Part shown: positions 45,514-54,205 of the stretch, in pieces
Layout: each line of letters opens with the position of its first letter
Position numbering within the stretch: the stretch's first letter is position 1
Source: CAYLRY01 sp964386535
GTDB lineage: Bacteria > Chloroflexota > Dehalococcoidia > Dehalococcoidales > UBA3254
DNA length: 64,000 nucleotides
NCBI GenBank assembly: GCA_964386535.1
Contig: CAYLRY010000001.1
Location: 1-64,000 of the forward strand
Direction of reading: 5' to 3'
Program-made: the position numbers and the translations under genes
Notes under the pieces: generated by a model
Database searches by the model: none
Told to the model about the DNA's origin: nothing
The model's input: only the letters and a program-made list of their open reading frames with translations

Positions 45514-46008
45514 ATGGAATACGATGAGGCTGCGAAATTTTTTACAGCAGAAGATGAGGACCAGGACTTGTGGCTGTTATTAACGCATGCCAGATATGCA
45601 GTTTTCAGGGCCAGAGAGAAAGAATTACAAAGATATGGTCTTTCACCGGAACAGGCCAGCCTGTTATTTGTAGTACAGGCCATGGGCAACCAGGCGACGC
45701 CGGCAGCTTTATCCCGTTATCTTCTCAGACAGCCGCATACTGTCTCCGCACTGGTAGACAGGATGACTAAAAGGGGATTGCTTAAAAAAGTTAAGGATCT
45801 GGAACGCAGGAATCTGGTCAGAGTAGTGATTACGGAGAAGGGTCAGCAGGCCTATGACCGGTCCACTAAACGAGGGCCCATTCATCGCATCATGAATGCT
45901 TTAAGCGAAGATGAAAAGAAGAAATTCCGGGCTTATCTGGAAAGGGTCTATTCAGTAGCCAGGAAAGAGATCGGCATGGACCGGGACAGCCTGCCGCCGT
46001 CAGATTAG
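45514..46008 (+). CDS. MarR-family transcriptional regulator
   Basis: A 164-residue winged-helix regulator. The start is ATG 45514, after AGAGAGGTGAATTAAGT; an earlier GTG frame start at 45484 lacks this site. The HTH runs QASLLFVVQAMGNQATPAALSRYLLRQPHTVSALVDRMTKRGLL, with the wing KKVKDLERRNLVRVVITEKG. MarR dimers respond to phenolic or other small aromatic ligands. It is transcribed away from UroD paralogue 2 and is followed by its own strong terminator, so that gene or itself is the probable target. Confidence 0.9.
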   Translation: MEYDEAAKFFTAEDEDQDLWLLLTHARYAVFRAREKELQRYGLSPEQASLLFVVQAMGNQATPAALSRYLLRQPHTVSALVDRMTKRGLLKKVKDLERRNLVRVVITEKGQQAYDRSTKRGPIHRIMNALSEDEKKKFRAYLERVYSVARKEIGMDRDSLPPSD

Positions 46009-46016
46009 CCTGAAAC

Positions 46017-46049
46017 AAAAACCTGCCCTATTATGGGGCAGGTTTTTTT
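46017..46049 (+). terminator. Rho-independent terminator of the MarR gene
   Basis: A 12-bp perfect stem (AAAAACCTGCCC / GGGCAGGTTTTT) with a 7-nt loop and a run of T to 46049. It lies 8 bp after the stop. On the minus strand it also follows the tautomerase stop, so it may serve both. Confidence 0.92.
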
Positions 46050-46059
46050 ATCGCAGGTA

Positions 46060-46260
46060 TTAAGCTTTGGGTGCTGCCTCTGTTTCTGAGCAAAGAGTGC
46101 CGCCCTGAGCCCAGCAGTTTTTAGGATTATCCTTAAGAATGACGTGTACCGCAGCAGCCGGTATTCCTATCTGGACAAAAGCGTCGGTTATTCCCCTGGC
46201 CAGTTTTTTCTTCTGGTCATGAGTGCGTCCTTCCCACATTTCAACAATAACAACAGGCAT
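46060..46260 (-). CDS. 4-oxalocrotonate tautomerase-family protein
   Basis: A 66-residue tautomerase. The sequence MPVVIVEMWEGRTHDQKKKLARGI has Pro at position 2, which becomes the catalytic N-terminal proline after Met removal. The length and the segment ITDAFVQIGIPAAAVHVILKD are as in 4-OT subunits. These enzymes form hexamers and isomerise unsaturated keto acids in aromatic degradation, or have cis-CaaD-like side activity. The C-terminus (CWAQGGTLCSETEAAPKA) is longer than usual. GGAGGATTA precedes the ATG. Monocistronic. Confidence 0.9.
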   Translation of the reverse strand: MPVVIVEMWEGRTHDQKKKLARGITDAFVQIGIPAAAVHVILKDNPKNCWAQGGTLCSETEAAPKA

Positions 46261-46521
46261 ATTAATCCTCCGTTTTAATATTCTGATTTGTACATCATAG
46301 CGGTTTTCCTAACCAGTGTGCAAGGAGAACGAAGGCACCGGAATCCGCCGTCAATAAGCCTTAAATGAGTATAATGTTCCGGCGCCGTTTTGGTGAAAAA
46401 ACATTCAGACCCGGCAAGCCTCGCCAGATGGTGAATTCAGGGAAAGAAAAACCGGGGCCTTTAGTGGCTTAAGATGTTTTCATGGTAAAATTTCTATAAT
46501 GATAAGTTATGAGAGGGGAAT

Positions 46522-47013
46522 ATGCCATCTTTAGATGTAGTAAGTACCGTGGATCTCCAATCATTAGACAACGCCGTTAATAACACCAAACGCGAAATCG
46601 CTTCGCGCTTTGATTTCAGGGGCGTGAAAACCGAGATCAATCTGGACCGTAAGGAAAAGAATATCCATGTTACCAGCGGAGATGAATGGAAGGTTAAAAC
46701 CGTTCAAGACATTCTAATCGGTCAATGCGTCAGGCAGAAAGTGGACCCCAAGAGCCTGGAATTCAGCAAGATAGATACCATTTCTACAACAGTCGCCAGA
46801 ATGGAGGTACTGATTAAAGAAGGCATTCCCAAAGAAGCCTGTCAAAAAATGGTCAAGTATATTAAAAGTGTGAAAATTAAGGTACAGCCTGCAATGCTGG
46901 ATAATAAAGTCAGGGTCACAGGTAAGCAAATAGACGATCTCCAGGAGATCATGCGTTTGCTGCGGGAACAGGACTACGGCGTGCCGCTCCAGTTCGTCAA
47001 TCTAAAAAGTTAA
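46522..47013 (+). CDS. YajQ-family (UPF0234) protein
   Basis: A 163-residue protein with all YajQ blocks: PSLDVVSTVDLQSLDNAVNN, REIASRFDFRGVKTEI, KIDTISTTVARMEVLIKEGI and KVRVTGKQIDDLQEIM, then QDYGVPLQFVN at the end. It has two ferredoxin-like alpha/beta domains and normal length. In Xanthomonas a family member binds cyclic di-GMP; in E. coli it binds nucleotides. AGAGGGGAAT precedes the ATG. Its stop is 3 bp from the stop of the convergent MFS gene. Confidence 0.93.
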   Translation: MPSLDVVSTVDLQSLDNAVNNTKREIASRFDFRGVKTEINLDRKEKNIHVTSGDEWKVKTVQDILIGQCVRQKVDPKSLEFSKIDTISTTVARMEVLIKEGIPKEACQKMVKYIKSVKIKVQPAMLDNKVRVTGKQIDDLQEIMRLLREQDYGVPLQFVNLKS

Positions 47014-47016
47014 AGT

Positions 47017-48297
47017 CTAACTTCGCCGTTTAAGTTTTGACTTCTTAAGCAGCAGGGCAATAGCCAGTGCCAGAAAGGCGACCAAAGCCATAATGATAAA
47101 GGCGATTAAATAACTCTGGGATACATCAAATATTTTACCACCCAGCCAGGAACCCAGAGCTCCCCCAGCCCTGGTGGCAGCACTCATAGCCCCAGCCAGA
47201 GCCATCACTGCCTGAAGTCCAAAGAAATGACCTACCATAATAGGCATCTGAGGTACTTCACCGCCATAAGCAAAGCCGAAGAGAACGGCAAATATATATA
47301 ACATCCATAATTCCCTGGAAAAGATAAGCCAGACCAGTGAGATGGCCAGGAGTATACAGGTGATAATAAGAGAGTTGAAACTGCCGATGCGGTCGGCGAT
47401 GCTACCCATAGCCAGCCTTCCGATGATACCGCCAATACCTATCATGGAAACCAGGGTAGCCGCCGTAAGGGCAGCGATGCCCATGTCAGTGGCATAGTTT
47501 ACCAGGTGAACCATGATTACCTGTACACAGATATTGACAAAAAAATAAAGGATACAAATAAGCCAGAAGGGCCGGGTCCAGGCCGCCTGCTTCAAACCAA
47601 GCCCTCCGGCATGAGTTGTTCCGGCTGAGCCAGATAGACCGGCTGTGGAAATGACAGATGTATCAGGAGCGCCATAAGGTTTGAGTCCCATTACAGAGGG
47701 TTCACGCCTTAATAAGAGGCCGCTGCCGATAGTGATAATACCGGCGGCAATACCTGTTATAAAGTAAGCCTGGGACCAGCCAAAACCGGTTATCAGGCGT
47801 TCTGCGAAGGGAGGCATGATTAAAGTCCCCATGCCTATACCGGCAGAGATAATGCCCAGGGCCATACCTCGCTTTTTAAGAAACCAGCGGGTGGTGATTC
47901 CGCTTGTAATAGCTATAGTACCGCCGATAGAGGTACCAAGCAAAACGCCAAAAGTGAGATAAAGCTGCCAGATTTCCCGTACCTGACTTGCCAGACATAA
48001 AGCCAGACCTAAAATAACTCCACATACCACTGTTACCTTGCACGGCCCGAACCTGTCCGCCAACCAACCCAGAGGTATTGCTGTGAGACCTGCGCAGATC
48101 ATTAAAACAGAATAAGCCAGAGATGTTGAAGCACGGCTCCAGCCGAAATCGGCGATAAGGGGTTTAAAAAAAACACCGAAGCTGTACTGTATACCGAATT
48201 GAGTCAATTGGATCAGGGTACAGGCAGCGACAATAACCCAACCATAAAAAAAAGCCCGGTGAACATCCGGCGCCGGGCGTGTGTTATTTCCGGTCAT
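47017..48297 (-). CDS. MFS transporter, OFA/monocarboxylate-like, second copy
   Basis: A 426-residue, twelve-helix carrier. The opening FFYGWVIVAACTLIQL and QYSFGVFFKPLIADFGWSRA, motif A GWLADRFGPCKVTV and the repeat GSIADRIGSFNSLI mark it as the same group as the protein at 35855-37198. They share the opening block closely. Substrates are probably small carboxylates. The ATG has a poor ribosome site. It is divergent from the amidohydrolase gene, whose leader it faces, so both may belong to one uptake-and-degradation unit; this is inference. Confidence 0.9.
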   Translation of the reverse strand: MTGNNTRPAPDVHRAFFYGWVIVAACTLIQLTQFGIQYSFGVFFKPLIADFGWSRASTSLAYSVLMICAGLTAIPLGWLADRFGPCKVTVVCGVILGLALCLASQVREIWQLYLTFGVLLGTSIGGTIAITSGITTRWFLKKRGMALGIISAGIGMGTLIMPPFAERLITGFGWSQAYFITGIAAGIITIGSGLLLRREPSVMGLKPYGAPDTSVISTAGLSGSAGTTHAGGLGLKQAAWTRPFWLICILYFFVNICVQVIMVHLVNYATDMGIAALTAATLVSMIGIGGIIGRLAMGSIADRIGSFNSLIITCILLAISLVWLIFSRELWMLYIFAVLFGFAYGGEVPQMPIMVGHFFGLQAVMALAGAMSAATRAGGALGSWLGGKIFDVSQSYLIAFIIMALVAFLALAIALLLKKSKLKRRS

Positions 48298-48410
48298 ATT
48301 TCAAGACTATATCAATTACGGATAATTGTAAACTTGAGTCATTATGTGTATAATCGTAGACGATTAAATAAGGGGGAAAGTTTTGAAGTTCAAAAAATAA
48401 CATTTTTATA

Positions 48411-48462
48411 TGCAAGGCCGCCCCTTGCATGAGGAAAAAAGGATATAAGAAGGCGGCCTTGC
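48411..48462 (+). promoter_or_regulatory. Leader with two mutually exclusive hairpins
   Basis: In the 288-bp gap before the amidohydrolase gene, TGCAAGG (48411-48417) can pair with CCTTGCA (48423-48429). The overlapping GCAAGGCCGCC (48412-48422) can instead pair with GGCGGCCTTGC (48452-48462). Only one can form at a time. This is the geometry of an attenuator or RNA switch, but no ligand class is recognised. Confidence 0.5.
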
Positions 48463-48585
48463 TGCAAGCGTCCATTTTCATCCTTCATGATGCTATCTGC
48501 AAGCCAGAAGGAGGGATTTTAAACTTAAAGTTTGGCGTTCTGGACTGGTGGTTAAATATAAAAATTTTTATCAGGAGGTCTGTAT

Positions 48586-49602
48586 ATGTCCAACCCGTAT
48601 AGTTTGATCGTGGATGCTTATGCTCATATTTCACCCCCCAGGTATACCGAATTTGTGCGGGAAAAATACCCGGTGATGTTTAACGCTATTTTGGGTAATT
48701 GCACTCCCCTTTATAATATGGAGGAGAGGTTTAAGATCATGGATTTGTATCCTGAGGTGGTACAGGTCCTCACAATAGGACCTGTGCCACCTATAGAGGA
48801 TTTTGCCAATCCACAACAAACAGTAGAACTGGCCAAAATGGCCAACGATGAGATGGCGGAACTGATTTTAAAATACCGCCAGAGGTTTGTAGCAGCCATC
48901 GCCCTGCTGCCCATGAACAATATTGAGGCAGCTTTAACAGAGGCTGACCGGGCAATCGGCAGCCTTGGATTCAAAGGGATCTATGTCCACAGTAATATCA
49001 ACGGAAAACCCCTGGACGCCCCTGAATTCTGGCCGCTCTGGGAGAAGATGGCTAAATATAATCTGCCGGTCTATATACATCCCTGGCGGGGCGATAGTTT
49101 CGCGGATTACCCAACTGAAAGTGCATCCAAATATATGATAGCCAGCATCTTCGGCTGGCCGTACGAGACAACCGCTGCCATGACCCGACTGGTGTTCAGC
49201 GGAATCCTGGAAAAATATCCCAATTTGAAAGTAGTTACCCACCACTGCGGAGGGATGGTGCCCTATTACCAGCAGAGGATCCATCAACATTACGGTCAGC
49301 AATCGCTGGGGGCCAGAGGGGGATATATCCGTGCGCTGAGTAAAGCTCCCCTGGAATACTTTAAAATGTTTTATAACGATACAGCCATTCACGGCAATAC
49401 TTCAGCCCTGATGTGCGCCTATGAACTCTGGGGTGCGGAACACATTGTCTTCGGGGCGGATATGCCGCTGGGAGATCATTATTTCGGTTTCCGTAGCTAC
49501 CGCCAGACCATCAATGCAATACAAAACATGAGTATTTCCGATATGGAAAAGAAAAAAATCCTGGCTGAAAATGCCATTAACCTGCTGCGTCTGCCGGTAT
49601 AA
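48586..49602 (+). CDS. Amidohydrolase-family (ACMSD-like) metal-dependent hydrolase/decarboxylase
   Basis: A 338-residue TIM-barrel amidohydrolase of the ACMSD/amidohydrolase-2 type. It starts IVDAYAHISPPRY, where the usual HxH is reduced to YAH. It continues with IYVHSNINGKPLDAPEFWPLWEKM, VYIHPWRGDSF (His ligand), VVTHHCGGMVPYYQQRI and the Asp ligand loop VFGADMPLGDHYFG. Members hydrolyse or decarboxylate aromatic and unsaturated acids using a single Zn or Mn. The loss of one His of HxH occurs in some members and is noted below. AGGAGGTCTGTAT precedes the ATG. It is probably under control of the hairpin leader and ends at a palindromic terminator. Confidence 0.88.
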   Translation: MSNPYSLIVDAYAHISPPRYTEFVREKYPVMFNAILGNCTPLYNMEERFKIMDLYPEVVQVLTIGPVPPIEDFANPQQTVELAKMANDEMAELILKYRQRFVAAIALLPMNNIEAALTEADRAIGSLGFKGIYVHSNINGKPLDAPEFWPLWEKMAKYNLPVYIHPWRGDSFADYPTESASKYMIASIFGWPYETTAAMTRLVFSGILEKYPNLKVVTHHCGGMVPYYQQRIHQHYGQQSLGARGGYIRALSKAPLEYFKMFYNDTAIHGNTSALMCAYELWGAEHIVFGADMPLGDHYFGFRSYRQTINAIQNMSISDMEKKKILAENAINLLRLPV

Positions 49603-49610
49603 TATTGAAC

Positions 49611-49636
49611 CAACGGGCGGAATTCTCCGCCCGTTG
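49611..49636. terminator. Hairpin between the convergent amidohydrolase and UroD genes
   Basis: A perfect 11-bp inverted repeat (CAACGGGCGGA / TCCGCCCGTTG) with a 4-nt loop, 8 bp beyond the amidohydrolase stop and 25 bp before the UroD stop. T tracts are poor on both sides. Confidence 0.65.
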
Positions 49637-49661
49637 AATTAACAGGCTGCCGTAAAAAGCA

Positions 49662-51029
49662 TTATTTTCTGTAAGTCCCGTACTCTCTGGCAGCTTCCAG
49701 CATTGCCTTTACATTTTCCAGCCTGGGTTTATCCGGTGTACAACCGGCACCCAGGGTGTAGCCGCCGCCTTTGCCGCAGACCTCGATCAGTTTGCGGCAG
49801 TATTCCTTAACAGCCTGCGGAGTACCGGTGGCAATTAGTGAAGAAGGAACATTACCCTGCATACTGCATTTTTCGCCCAGTATCTTTTTCGCCCTGGCCA
49901 TATCGGACTGGTCAAACCACCAGGTCAGGGCGCCTTTGGGGAAGACGTTCATAGTTTCCAGGCGGGAGTCGAAACAACCTTCGGCAAACAAACTCACCAT
50001 CAAACCGTCATCCATTAAAGCCTGCATGATCTTTTTCAGGGTAGGCCAGTAAAAGGTCTCAAACTGCTTCTGTGACATCCAACCGTCAGCGCCTTTATGC
50101 AGAGGGAAAGTAACAATATGCATATTGGAGATATTATTATGGTTCAACATGGAGGCAATGGTTATATCCGCAATGACATCCATGGCTCTGAGTAATTTGT
50201 CAGGACAGCGGTACATGTCCATCATAATACCCTGGGTGCCCCGGAGTGTGTCTCCAATGATATCAAAAGGCGCTTTGCAAAAAGCCCCCATATTGATAGG
50301 GAAACCTGAAGCAGGCCCCAGCCTGGCATAATCATCAGTGATTTGCTTCCGTCTTTGCAATTCTTTACCGGCATCCAGCATTCTTTGCAGGGTATCCTGG
50401 ACCTGCGGGTCAGCCAGGGGCATGATATAGGTGGAGGGCATTTCAATAATATCGGTTAAAGGGGCGAACTGACGGAAGCTCTGACAGGAGCCGAAAACCC
50501 GGGGAAGATAAGTTCTAAACCAGAAATCCGAAGGATCGCGGATAAGGGCGTCATATTCGTCTACCCCCATATACTCCGCTTCGACAAACTGGAATCCGGG
50601 AGCATCAATAGAGAGCCCGTGCCCTGGCCATACATACAGTTTATAATCCAGGATTTCCAGGGCTTTCCCCGGCGTAGTAACCGGGCTGACAAAGACCTCC
50701 AATTCGGCTGAGTAGCGGTCATTAAATTTCCGGCAGGCCTGGAGAGCTTTATCATAATCATACATGGCGGTATTGACATTGATGCCTCCATAAATGAAAG
50801 CTAGATTACCAATAGGCACCTGAACCGGCACCCTATCAGGTTCCTTAAGGTTATAGACATCCACGTACCTTTGAGCTCTGGTTTTGTAGGCTTTTTCTGC
50901 TTCGGGGCTGATAAAACGGATGTTTTCGGGATTTACAAATTTGTTAAGCCGGTATTCGCGTCTTTGTTCACGCGTCATCTGCGCCCAGTTGGGCGGTAAT
51001 CCCGCCCTGTTCCCTGTAACATTTTTCAT
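49662..51029 (-). CDS. Uroporphyrinogen decarboxylase-family protein, paralogue 3
   Basis: A 455-residue UroD-family protein, close to paralogue 1 over its whole length: EPDRVPVQVP, LEILDYKLYVWPGHGL, AEYMGVDEYDALIRDPSDF, FPLHKGADGWM, FETFYWPTLKKIM and KEYCRKLIEVCGKGGGY. It keeps a Cys near the C-terminus (GAGCTPDKP), where MtaA-type enzymes have a zinc ligand, while paralogues 1 and 2 do not; the HxCG motif is replaced by CSMQGN. ATG 51029 suits GGAAG at 7 nt, and GTG 51032 is possible. It is convergent with the amidohydrolase gene. Substrate unknown. Confidence 0.82.
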   Translation of the reverse strand: MKNVTGNRAGLPPNWAQMTREQRREYRLNKFVNPENIRFISPEAEKAYKTRAQRYVDVYNLKEPDRVPVQVPIGNLAFIYGGINVNTAMYDYDKALQACRKFNDRYSAELEVFVSPVTTPGKALEILDYKLYVWPGHGLSIDAPGFQFVEAEYMGVDEYDALIRDPSDFWFRTYLPRVFGSCQSFRQFAPLTDIIEMPSTYIMPLADPQVQDTLQRMLDAGKELQRRKQITDDYARLGPASGFPINMGAFCKAPFDIIGDTLRGTQGIMMDMYRCPDKLLRAMDVIADITIASMLNHNNISNMHIVTFPLHKGADGWMSQKQFETFYWPTLKKIMQALMDDGLMVSLFAEGCFDSRLETMNVFPKGALTWWFDQSDMARAKKILGEKCSMQGNVPSSLIATGTPQAVKEYCRKLIEVCGKGGGYTLGAGCTPDKPRLENVKAMLEAAREYGTYRK

Positions 51030-51306
51030 CACTTTTCTTCCACTCCTGTCTTTTATTGAATTCGGCTTAAAGGCAATAATATCATCAAATCACCCGGCGG
51101 GCAAACAGAATAGCTTTACATCGAAATAATATGGGTATATGATACATAGACAAAAAATTAAAAGTAAAAAATCAACGGTCAAGGCTAAAGTTTAAAAGTT
51201 AAAAATTCCATTGTTCCACCAAGATAATAAACTCAAAAACCTGGAACCCGGTCAACCAGAATTTAAATCAAGCGAGATATTTTTATCGTTAGAGGAGAAA
51301 AAGCAA

Positions 51307-51834
51307 ATGGAACAAATCATGGATATTATGAAGAAGAGGATGAGCATACGGGCTTATAAAGACAAAGCTCTGCCCCAGGAGACCATCGACTCTATTTTAG
51401 AAGCTGCTAAACTTGCACCTACCGCACGGAACATGCAGGAACTTGAATACAAAGTTATTACCAATAAAGACCTGATCAAACAGGCTTCTGAGAGCATTGC
51501 TGCGGTGGTAAAAAGAGAGGGCCCACAAATGCCGGTCAGAGCCAACTTTTTCTACAATGCGCCTCTCCTGATACTTATCACCGGACCGGCCGATAACCAG
51601 TGGATTTTTTCAGATGCCGCACTGGCAGCGCAAAACATAATGCTGTACGCTACTTCCATTAATCTGGGGACATGCTTCATCGGTATGTCGCGGATGATTG
51701 AGAAGGACAAGGAAATGCTGCGGAAACTGCACATAGGCGATAACCGTAAAATAGCGGCGGCAGTTGTTTGCGGATATCCGGATGAGACACCGGCTGTGAA
51801 AGAAAAGAAAATGAACGCTGAGTACTTCAAATAG
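51307..51834 (+). CDS. Nitroreductase-family flavoprotein
   Basis: A 175-residue FMN enzyme. ATG 51307 follows AGAGGAGAAAAAG; the open frame extends to 51211 without a ribosome site. The family opening is MKKRMSIRAYKDKALPQETID, then ILEAAKLAPTARNMQELEYKVI with the FMN-binding Arg/Ser region, and LYATSINLGTCFIGMS and GYPDETPAVKEKK at the end. It is a short, one-subunit-type nitroreductase that reduces quinones, enones or nitro groups with NAD(P)H. It is monocistronic and ends in a hairpin. Confidence 0.9.
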   Translation: MEQIMDIMKKRMSIRAYKDKALPQETIDSILEAAKLAPTARNMQELEYKVITNKDLIKQASESIAAVVKREGPQMPVRANFFYNAPLLILITGPADNQWIFSDAALAAQNIMLYATSINLGTCFIGMSRMIEKDKEMLRKLHIGDNRKIAAAVVCGYPDETPAVKEKKMNAEYFK

Positions 51835-52180
51835 AGATCCGTATAAAAAGCAAACGTAGTAAGTATAATAAAAAGCAGGAAATGCTTAATTTAAGCAGGA
51901 TAGGCTCCGGAGAAAATGTCCGGAGTCTATCTTAATTTAAGTATTTTTACTATTCCGGCCCTTCAATATCTCACATAGAGGCCGGATTGTGTCCGGCGGG
52001 GAAAGAGAAAATTCCGACACAACTTCCAGTCAGCATAGGCAAACGGATTTTCCCCTTCACTCATTTTCGCGGTTTACAGGGTCAGAAGTACAAAAAACCC
52101 AGGTCTGGCAGGAATCCGTCTGTTATCCTGTCAACACGCTAAGGCATGAATATTACATAATTGTACTGGACTTAACAGGT
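51835..52180 (+). other. Intergenic region after the nitroreductase gene
   Basis: It holds the hairpin listed separately, flanked on both sides by TTAATTTAAG. The rest, up to the convergent DUF4870 gene, has no recognised gene. Confidence 0.4.
51899..51948 (+). terminator. Hairpin terminator of the nitroreductase gene
   Basis: A 13-bp stem (GATAGGCTCCGGA at 51899-51911, TCCGGAGTCTATC at 51919-51931, one G-T wobble) with a 7-nt loop. TTAATTTAAGTATTTTT follows. Confidence 0.7.
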
Positions 52181-52537
52181 CTATTTTGGGTTTATTGACG
52201 CTGCCTGTTTTTCAGCAATATCACCGGAAATGGGAAGCTTAAATTTCAAACCCTGACTGGCTTTCAGCATAAGCACTATCCAGAGAATAAAGGCGGTTAT
52301 GCCTAGCAGGATGTTAATGATCCAGCCGATGAAAGGTATCCAGCCGAATACCAGGCTAATCACTGTGTAAGCGCCGAAGACCACAATAGATTGCACGGCG
52401 TGGAAACGCACGAACTTATTGTTAGGCTCAAGGATGAGAAAGATAATGCCGGTAATCCAGCCCAACAAATAGCAAAGAAGTCCGGCTACATTTTCCTGGA
52501 GACCGCTGCTGGTTTTGTTTTCCGGTGGTTGACTCAT
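52181..52537 (-). CDS. DUF4870 membrane protein
   Basis: A 118-residue protein of the DUF4870 family. Three membrane helices are visible: LLCYLLGWITGIIFLILE, IVVFGAYTVISLVFGWIPF and WIINILLGITAFILWIVLML. The motif FVRFHAVQSI lies between the first and second. The C-terminal tail (about 95-118) is hydrophilic. Function is unknown for the family. AGGAGAAAATT precedes the ATG. It is transcribed alone. Confidence 0.9.
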   Translation of the reverse strand: MSQPPENKTSSGLQENVAGLLCYLLGWITGIIFLILEPNNKFVRFHAVQSIVVFGAYTVISLVFGWIPFIGWIINILLGITAFILWIVLMLKASQGLKFKLPISGDIAEKQAASINPK

Positions 52538-52995
52538 AATTTTCTCCTTTTCAAAATAACTCCAATGATAGTTCTATGAACATTCAGCCCGGGTTATTCT
52601 TATTTTGGTCAATTACAGTCAGTATCCGCAGGACCAAAAAACATAAAAAAATATTATGCGTATAAAGTAATCTATGAGTTTTTATTTGTCAAGGGTGTCA
52701 ATACACCTTGATTCACTATAAAACAAAGTAAAATGAGCGTGGATATTTTCAATAAATTGGCGCAGCCTCGATCCGCCATCTAAATTTTTTCCTAGCCTCG
52801 ACCAATAAATTATGGTAACTATTTTGAGCCTGAATTGACTTTTGAGTCAAGTGAACTTACATAAGCTTGATTAGCCTTGTTTGATGGCGGATTTGGCGCA
52901 GAAACCTTGTGCCTATTTGAAGCTATTTGATAGCGGATTAGCGACCTCAGTTGTGGTGTATCCAGGTATCTTCGCCTGTCATGGTTTTTCTCCCT
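52538..52995. other. Intergenic region with long-range inverted repeat
   Basis: ATCCGCCATC (52771-52780) and GATGGCGGAT (52883-52892) are exact inverted repeats enclosing 102 nt. TTGGCGCAG occurs just outside the left copy and again after the right one. An inner hairpin TTGACT-TTTG-AGTCAA is present. No gene was found. This could be a folded RNA or the remains of a small mobile element. Confidence 0.35.
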
Positions 52996-53925
52996 TTAAA
53001 ATAATTTTTCTACATGAGCTACTTCTCCGGGAGAAAGTTTCCAATCACTGGCCATGACATTGGCAGCCAACTGCTCAGGGCTGGTCGCTCCGGCAATGAC
53101 AGAACCCAGCCATTTGTGTGAAAGAAGCCAGGCAATAGCCAGGTCTCCCACACTGTGGCCGCAATCCCTGGCAAAAGCTTCCAGCTTAGCCAGTTTCCCG
53201 AAATTGGTCTCGGTCAGGATATCCCGGTAGATTGCAGGGGGGTTGGCGAGACGTCCGGTAGTTGGTTTGGCGCCGGGACGGTACTTGCCGGTTAAAAAAC
53301 CAGAAGCCAGGGGCCCCCAGGGAACCACACCTATACCATATTTTTGACAGCAGGGGACGATTTCTTTTTCAATACTTCGATCGAGTATATTGTAGCGCAT
53401 CTGGATAGCAATAAAGGATTCTAAATGTTCTATCCTGGCCGTATACAGGGCTTCGCAGAGCTGCCAGGCAGCGAAATTGGAACAGGCGATGTAACGTACC
53501 TTGCCGGCCCTGATCAGATCATTCATAGAGCGGAGGGTTTCTTCTATAGGGGTTTCCGTATCTGCATAGTGTATGTAATACAGGTCTATATAATCTGTAT
53601 CCAGCCGTTTTAATGCCTGGTCTGCGGCTTTAATAATATAATTACGGGACCCTCCCAGTTCCCTGGGGGTCAGGCTGGCAATATGACCGAATTTGGTTGC
53701 CAGTACCACCTGGTCGCGCTTTCCTTTGACAGCTTTGCCGATGATCTCCTCTGAGCGGCCGTGGGCGTACATGGCGGCAGTATCTATGAAATTTACACCC
53801 AGATCAATGGCGCGATGGATAATGTTAATAGCTACCGACTCATCTGTCGTAAGGCCAAAAGTGTTAGTGCCCAGACCTACCTCAGAGATTTTTAAGCCTG
53901 AATTTCCCAGCTTGCGATATTCCAT
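52996..53925 (-). CDS. Aldo/keto reductase
   Basis: A 309-residue TIM-barrel oxidoreductase of the AKR superfamily. It begins MEYRKLGNSGLKISEVGLGTN. The catalytic tetrad is visible: Asp and Tyr in FIDTAAMYAHGRSEE, Lys in LATKFGHIA and His in LYYIHYAD. NADPH binding is indicated by ASNFAAWQ and late loops. The other AKR at 55427-56395 shares the whole plan. It may reduce aldehydes, ketones or quinones. AGGAGGTAC precedes the ATG. Monocistronic. Confidence 0.93.
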   Translation of the reverse strand: MEYRKLGNSGLKISEVGLGTNTFGLTTDESVAINIIHRAIDLGVNFIDTAAMYAHGRSEEIIGKAVKGKRDQVVLATKFGHIASLTPRELGGSRNYIIKAADQALKRLDTDYIDLYYIHYADTETPIEETLRSMNDLIRAGKVRYIACSNFAAWQLCEALYTARIEHLESFIAIQMRYNILDRSIEKEIVPCCQKYGIGVVPWGPLASGFLTGKYRPGAKPTTGRLANPPAIYRDILTETNFGKLAKLEAFARDCGHSVGDLAIAWLLSHKWLGSVIAGATSPEQLAANVMASDWKLSPGEVAHVEKLF

Positions 53926-54205
53926 TAAAGTACCTCCTCAGAAATTGATGTCTCTATAAATAGATTATATGTGATTTTAAGGTGGGGAAAATGTATAACC
54001 GGCAATATCAAAACCGGGTTAAGCCTTTTTATGCATGACAGGCCGTAGGTATTTTTTAATTTAAAGTCATGATTAAAAAAGAATTATAATGGTAAATAGA
54101 GGACATATATGATATTCATCTGAGTTTATTGAATAGCTAAGGCATTAATATAAATACCGGCATCCTGATTAAGCGAGATATAAAAGAGTCTCAGAGGAGG
54201 ATGAT

